Below, piece after piece: positions 59,227 through 64,000 of a stretch of DNA of 64,000 bases (its first letter is position 1; each line of letters starts with the position of its first letter). The notes under the pieces were generated by a model, which had not been told where the DNA came from, searched no databases, and saw only the letters and a program-made list of their open reading frames with translations. Source of the DNA: Flammula alnicola (Eukaryota; Basidiomycota; Agaricomycetes; Agaricales; Strophariaceae); assembly GCA_015499995.1 (NCBI GenBank), contig JADNRV010000002.1, positions 1,116,001-1,180,000 of the forward strand, given 5' to 3'. A program made the position numbers and the translations under genes.

Positions 59227-62200
59227 ATGTGGACCCGTTTTGTGTTCTCTCTACATGCTCTTTTTCACATAAACACTCTTTTATATGCGCCGTTTTGCTC
59301 CGCAAACAATACGTTCCATGGCAATAGTATTGTCTCATCCAATGCATCAACAATACTGTCTAGTGGAACTCTCAGCCAATCGAGTAACCCAACGTTCACC
59401 AAACTCGCGAACGCGACATCCATATCTATCATTCCCTCGTCTTCGGCAAGTTCCACCGCATCTTCTACATCTTCAATCATATCAGTCAATGCTACGTCCA
59501 CAACTACCACCCGACCCACCCAAACAATTGACCCAGTCACTTTACAAGATATTAAAATTATAGCATCCCGAAGGCTCAGTTCTATTGTAGGAGCACTTTC
59601 CTCTCCAGCTCAGATCCCGGCATGGTACGAGTTCTTTCGGTTCCCCGTCTTTTATGAATATTTTAATAACCTTCATACAGGTTATCCACCCTTGGACCCG
59701 ATGGTAAATGGCCAGACAGTGAAGTCGATTATACCACTGGCTGCGCAGCTCGCCGGGCAAATTGGCCAGCTGAGACACATTGGTCGCGGATTTGTAGGTA
59801 CTTCTCACTCCCCGCGATATTGCGACTTAAAAAAATTGCCTTTAATGACAGTGATTATGGCGGGTGCTTGGCACGGGGGTTTGGCTGGAGGAGAACAGTT
59901 TGTAAAAGATCCAAATCTGAAAGCCGCCATTTCAAATGCCATGGATTATTGGTTTGGTCGAGACTTCACCAATCCAGCATGCTTGTACTCAGGAGGTACT
60001 TCTGCTTGCCCCTGCTCCAATCCTGACAACAGTCTATGGTCAGCTTTGCCACGGTTTCAAAAAACTATTTTCATTGAATGCATACATTTTACAGGAACAC
60101 GAACTGGTTCTCTAACGTTCGTTCTCTAATGACTTATATCATGGAATGAGGGGTCTAATTATTCATTTAGGTTATTCTCATCCCGGAATTCGTGAGCCAG
60201 GTCTGCCTCCTCCTGAACGACACCCTTGTCCCTACGCAGCTCGAGAATTGTACACACATGACTGGGCGCACATACGGTACCTTCGACCACAACGTCAAGG
60301 GAGTGGGCACCCTTACAGGAGCCAACGCCCTTGATGTCGCTAAAATAGGCATCGATCAAGCACTTTTAACTTATAACGTTTCTCTGATCACGGATGCCTA
60401 TCGAAGAGTCCACTTGGAGCTTCAAATCGAGAATGGTGTCAAGGTTGACGGTATCAGAGCAGATGGCTCGTTTGGTCAGTGTCCTCTGCTATTATGAACT
60501 GTCTCTTCTAACATACGGCATGCAGGTCAGCATGGCGGAATATTATACAATGGCAATTATGGTAATTTACTTCTTCTTAAGTATGTATTTCTCTAATTAA
60601 CCCTCTCTATCCTTCAGGAAAAGACTAGTACGACCCCTGCGCCTCCCTTTTTTAATCCGATGTGGTTAACGCTTTTTCACTAGCGCCAATGACCTCCTTG
60701 ACCTTGAAGTGGAAGCCGGCGGTACCATGTTTGCAGCGAGCTCTGATTCTCAAAATGCTTTGGCCACTCTATTTGATGGCGATCGATGGATGATTTTCCG
60801 CAATACTATTACAGGAGTCCTTCATTGGGATTTTGTGAGTCAATGCTTCTGGCTTCGTTGGCGTAGAGTTCAGAAACTGATAGATAACATCTTTAGTCCG
60901 TCCTTGGAAGATTCATTAGTTTTCCCGTGATCGACCAACAGTATGAAATTCATTGGCAAAACTTGCCTTTTCCATTCTCACATTTTACTCACTTATAGGG
61001 CAACCGGAAGCATCAAAATTAACCTGACTGAGGTCCTTGAGCTAGGAGAGCTATGGTCGTCCAGCTCATTGACGAATTTTGCGACCAGTCTCGCGTCCAA
61101 CACCACCAACGCCAATGCAGGTAAATTAGAGGGCAACCGCATGTTTTACGCGAATGATTACATGGTGAGGATCTTTCTTTGTCTCGTGTCTTTGTAGAGA
61201 CGGAGAAAACTAATGTCCAATGTATGACAGGTTCACCGCGGAAAAAACTATGTTACAACAGTCAAAATGTATTCCAGCAGAACTAGGAATACGGAATGCA
61301 CAAATTCTCAAAACGTTAGTACCTTCTGCCTATGGTTGCGTCGAGTGAGACTGACTTATTTTGCTAGCCCGAGGGGTTCCATTTGTCTGATGGTACTGTA
61401 TACACATATCTCGTTGGAAACGAATACGAGGATATTTCTGCAGCTTGGGATTGGAATCTGATCCCAGGCATAACCGTCGATTATGGTGCCACTCCCTCGG
61501 TTTGTGGGACAACGAAACAAACTGGGATCGAGTCCTTTGTAGGAGGTGTATCCGACGGCAAAATCGGTGCAGCAGCCATGACATACACCAACCCCTTGAC
61601 CAAGTCGCTCCATTTCCAAAAGGCTTGGTTCTTCCTGAAAGACGACGTCCAGCACGTCATGATCTCTGACATCTCTTCCACAACCAACGCCTCCGTCCTC
61701 TCTGTCCTCGACCAAAGGCTGCATACTGGTTCACTTATCGTCGATGGAGCGCAAAGCCAGTCAATGGCAAAGGCGACGGCTGAGACGCTATGGCACGGCA
61801 ACGTTGGATATCTCTTATCAGGTCTCAACAATTCAGCCACATTGTCGGTTCAAATTGGAGAGAAAACCGGAGCGTGGTCAACCATTGGAACATCGACACA
61901 ACCTCCCGAAACCGTCGATTTATTCGCGGCTTACCTTGAGCACGACAACATTTCCACTCCCATTTCATACACCGTGTTTCCTGGAACAACCCATGGTAGC
62001 TTCTTACAAAAGAGTAGCCAAGCAAGTCTTCAGACGATTCAGAACGACGCGAGTATTTCCGCCGTCTTCGACGAAACCAACCAGATCGCGATGTTCGTCT
62101 TTTGGCAAGCAACGGGAGGCACAGTTACGTTCAGACCAGGCCCAAAGTTCGCGCCCATCACAGTTGCGGTAACAGAGAATTTGGCTATTATTTACAGGCT

Positions 62201-62381
62201 TGCAACAGGAGAAGTCACAGTTTCAGACCCGTCGCAGTCACTGATAACAGCTCAAGTATCCTTTGCTCTTGGTATAGGCCGAAAACCCCAGGGTTGGGGA
62301 TCCGAACTCATTAAAACTATTGTTTTCCAACTCCCTAGCGATAGCCTGGCAGGGAGTAGCGTCACGGAAACTTTAGATTGA
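59227..62381 (+). CDS. Secreted polysaccharide lyase family 8, copy 2
   Basis: The predicted 842-residue paralog comes from exons 59227-59624, 59681-59793, 59852-60038, 60095-60116, 60171-60474, 60526-60561, 60618-60627, 60684-60834, 60897-60940, 60999-61164, 61231-61314 and 61368-62381. It shares the catalytic segments of copy 1 (GAWHGGLAGGEQF, VDGIRADGSFGQHGGILYNG, FYANDYMVHRGKNYVTTV, YEDISAAWDWNLIPGITVDY). It differs by a Ser/Thr-rich stretch of about 80 residues after the signal peptide (SSSASSTASSTSSIIS), probably a glycosylated spacer. I chose ATG 59227 because it places a hydrophobic signal (FVFSLHALFHINTLLYAPF) at the N terminus; ATG 59143 is upstream in frame. Confidence 0.92.
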
Positions 62382-62517
62382 TACATTTTTACTTCGTGGT
62401 GGATCGTTGGCCTTATATTACCGAAATTATCACAATGTGTTCTTGTTCACGGCATGAAATCCAAATCGTCGGAAATGCATTGGAATAATCATCACGAGGA
62501 AAACATCAAAGAACAAA

Positions 62518-63472
62518 TCAGAATACAGGCTGCTCAGCGTAGGCCTCCGGTTGTTGGAAACCGGAGTCAGCGGCAGCATACTCCTCAGCTGGGACTGCGG
62601 GGGCCACAGGGACGGCAGGCTCGCGCTGCTCCGATGAAGGCTCGGAGACGATTTTGTCGACAGGGGGTTCGAGAATTTGGACGGAATCGGGGAGGGGTTT
62701 GCGGGGTCCGAGCTGACCTTCAGGATCCCAACCTTTCATGCTGAGAATAAATAAAAAATCAGTTGGCGATTTACTTCGACATAATGACGCAGACACATAC
62801 ATCTTAACTTTGATTCCAAGAACACCTTGGCGGAGCAGTACGTGACGGACAGCGTAGTCAACGAAGTCGCGAGCGGGTTGACCGGAGTGGATCATGAATC
62901 CATCGGTGAATTTCATCGACTTGGCACGGGCGGCACGAATCTTTCCGGACACGACAACCTCGCAACCTTTGGCACCAGACTCCATAACGAAGCGGAGGAC
63001 ACCGTAGCAAGCGCTATACTCAAGTGTCAATGCAGATATCACCAACATGGTCAGATGGAATAACATACCGACGAACGGCAAGACCGCCAAGGAGTTTGTA
63101 CCTCAAACTCTCGCACTGAGCTATGGCAGAGAGACCACGGTATTGGACCTTCTCGGCGTAGAGCTCAAGGGAGTTCTCGGGGAATTTGAAACGTTTTTGA
63201 ACGAGGGCAGTGAGTTCCCGAATGCGACGGCCCTTCTCGCCAAGGACCTCCTGGGTGTGGGTAGCACGGATGATAATCTAAATTTCATAATTTAAGAAGG
63301 CAATCGAGACGAAATGCTGCACTTCACACACCTCAGTGCGGGCATGAGTCACACGGACATCACAACCAGAGTAACCCTCCTCAGCCAGTTCGCGAGTGAA
63401 GAATTCATTGAGTTCGGCGCGGAAGACACCGTCGGCCACGAACTTTCTCTTTTTGCTGATTTGAGCCGACAT
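62518..63472 (-). CDS. RPS3: 40S ribosomal protein S3
   Basis: The predicted 261-residue uS3 comes from exons 63332-63472, 63069-63277, 62801-63013 and 62518-62740. It begins [20 protein letters not shown], includes the KH-domain segment [20 protein letters not shown], then [40 protein letters not shown] and [20 protein letters not shown]. The C-terminal tail is extended and rich in proline, alanine and glutamate, as in other fungi. It lies at the mRNA entry channel of the ribosome and also has DNA-repair roles in other species. Confidence 0.96.
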
Positions 63473-64000
63473 TTTCTTGAAGGTGGCGCTAGTAGGTGCG
63501 TATTCGAGGTTAGAGACGGGTTCAGAGTACGACGACGGGAATATTCGTACCTTGCGCTTGCTGGGGAGATTGTCGAGGACGGTGCCGATAATACGGTTAC
63601 CCAATCAGGTCGGGTGGCTTGATAGCTACACAGTTACACTCGCTCATTGCCGGGCACGTGATTTACGCCAAAGTATTTAATCCAGTTTAAATTCTCATGT
63701 TCTTCGTCGACGTGTTTCCCCCTCTGCGAGAAAGGAATTTCGTGGAGATTGTGGACTGGTTTCTACTTTCAGGTTAGTGCTCTGTTTTCTGTCTTTCCTT
63801 TCCCTTTCCATTTTCTGTGACGAGTGTTGTAAAATTTTCAACCATATGGCACCTCTTAGTCGATCTGTTCTGTCATATTCGTATGGCGGTTCAATGACAT
63901 AGATGACTTTCTGAGGATTACCTTCCAATCCTTTTGCCGTGATTGTAGTGCTCAATGCTGACGTATCTCTTACTGCAGATTCCCTTTTCTTGCATCCTGT
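63473..64000. other. RPS3 upstream region and possible partial gene at right edge
   Basis: Minus-strand coding-like sequence enters from the right edge (SALSTTITAKGLEG before a GTAATC donor at about 63931). If spliced to an acceptor at about 63877 it would end in GEQID at a stop near 63856. The product is not recognised, and unspliced reading to 63695 is the alternative. The rest is the RPS3 promoter. Confidence 0.35.

Overview
This window is nuclear DNA from a filamentous basidiomycete, most probably an agaricomycete. Genes are intron-dense, with GT-AG introns of about 50-60 nt. The gene set includes a PriA/CPL1-type secreted cysteine-rich protein, a tandem pair of family 8 polysaccharide lyases, and single-copy housekeeping genes with fungal architectures. 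Genes lie on both strands with short spacers and no operon logic. Most gene models below were built by joining exons whose reading phases agree across every junction.

Layout. 1-7.6 kb: REV3 (5' part), a glucose-6-phosphate 1-epimerase and the PP2A scaffold subunit. 8.4-10.9 kb: a giant inverted repeat with two 1,173-bp arms around a 144-bp spacer. 11.7-13.9 kb: two secreted-protein genes. 14.2-21.5 kb: a UPF0132/DUF4870 membrane protein, RPS24, ARP1, a conserved cysteine-rich membrane protein, a small predicted N-myristoylated protein and GPI2/PIG-C. 21.8-33.4 kb: a Yap-like bZIP factor, APC4, a GTPase-domain/RasGEF fusion protein and a SurE-family phosphatase. 34.6-44.8 kb: RPL15, an MFSD1-like transporter, a multi-pass membrane protein, MYG1, a GPI-anchored-type surface protein, an acidic conserved protein and an expansin-like DPBB protein. 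46.1-55.1 kb: an uncertain coding region, an SRA-YDG (methylcytosine-reader-type) protein, SEC9, MPP10 and a SUR7/PalI-type protein. 55.7-62.4 kb: two PL8 lyases. 62.5-64 kb: RPS3 and a possible partial gene at the right edge.

Functional themes are translation and ribosome biogenesis (RPS24, RPL15, RPS3, MPP10), signalling and cell cycle (PP2A-A, RasGEF, APC4), secretion and cell surface (GPI2, SEC9, SUR7-like, GPI-type protein, secreted proteins, PL8) and genome maintenance or chromatin (REV3, SRA-YDG). No biosynthetic cluster is visible.

The most unusual features are the perfect giant palindrome, a set of single-base coding deletions (mostly at short base runs) in five otherwise intact genes, which suggests residual sequence error, differing intron content in the PL8 pair, and the GTPase-like domain placed in front of a RasGEF. 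I see no tRNA, rRNA or CRISPR array.
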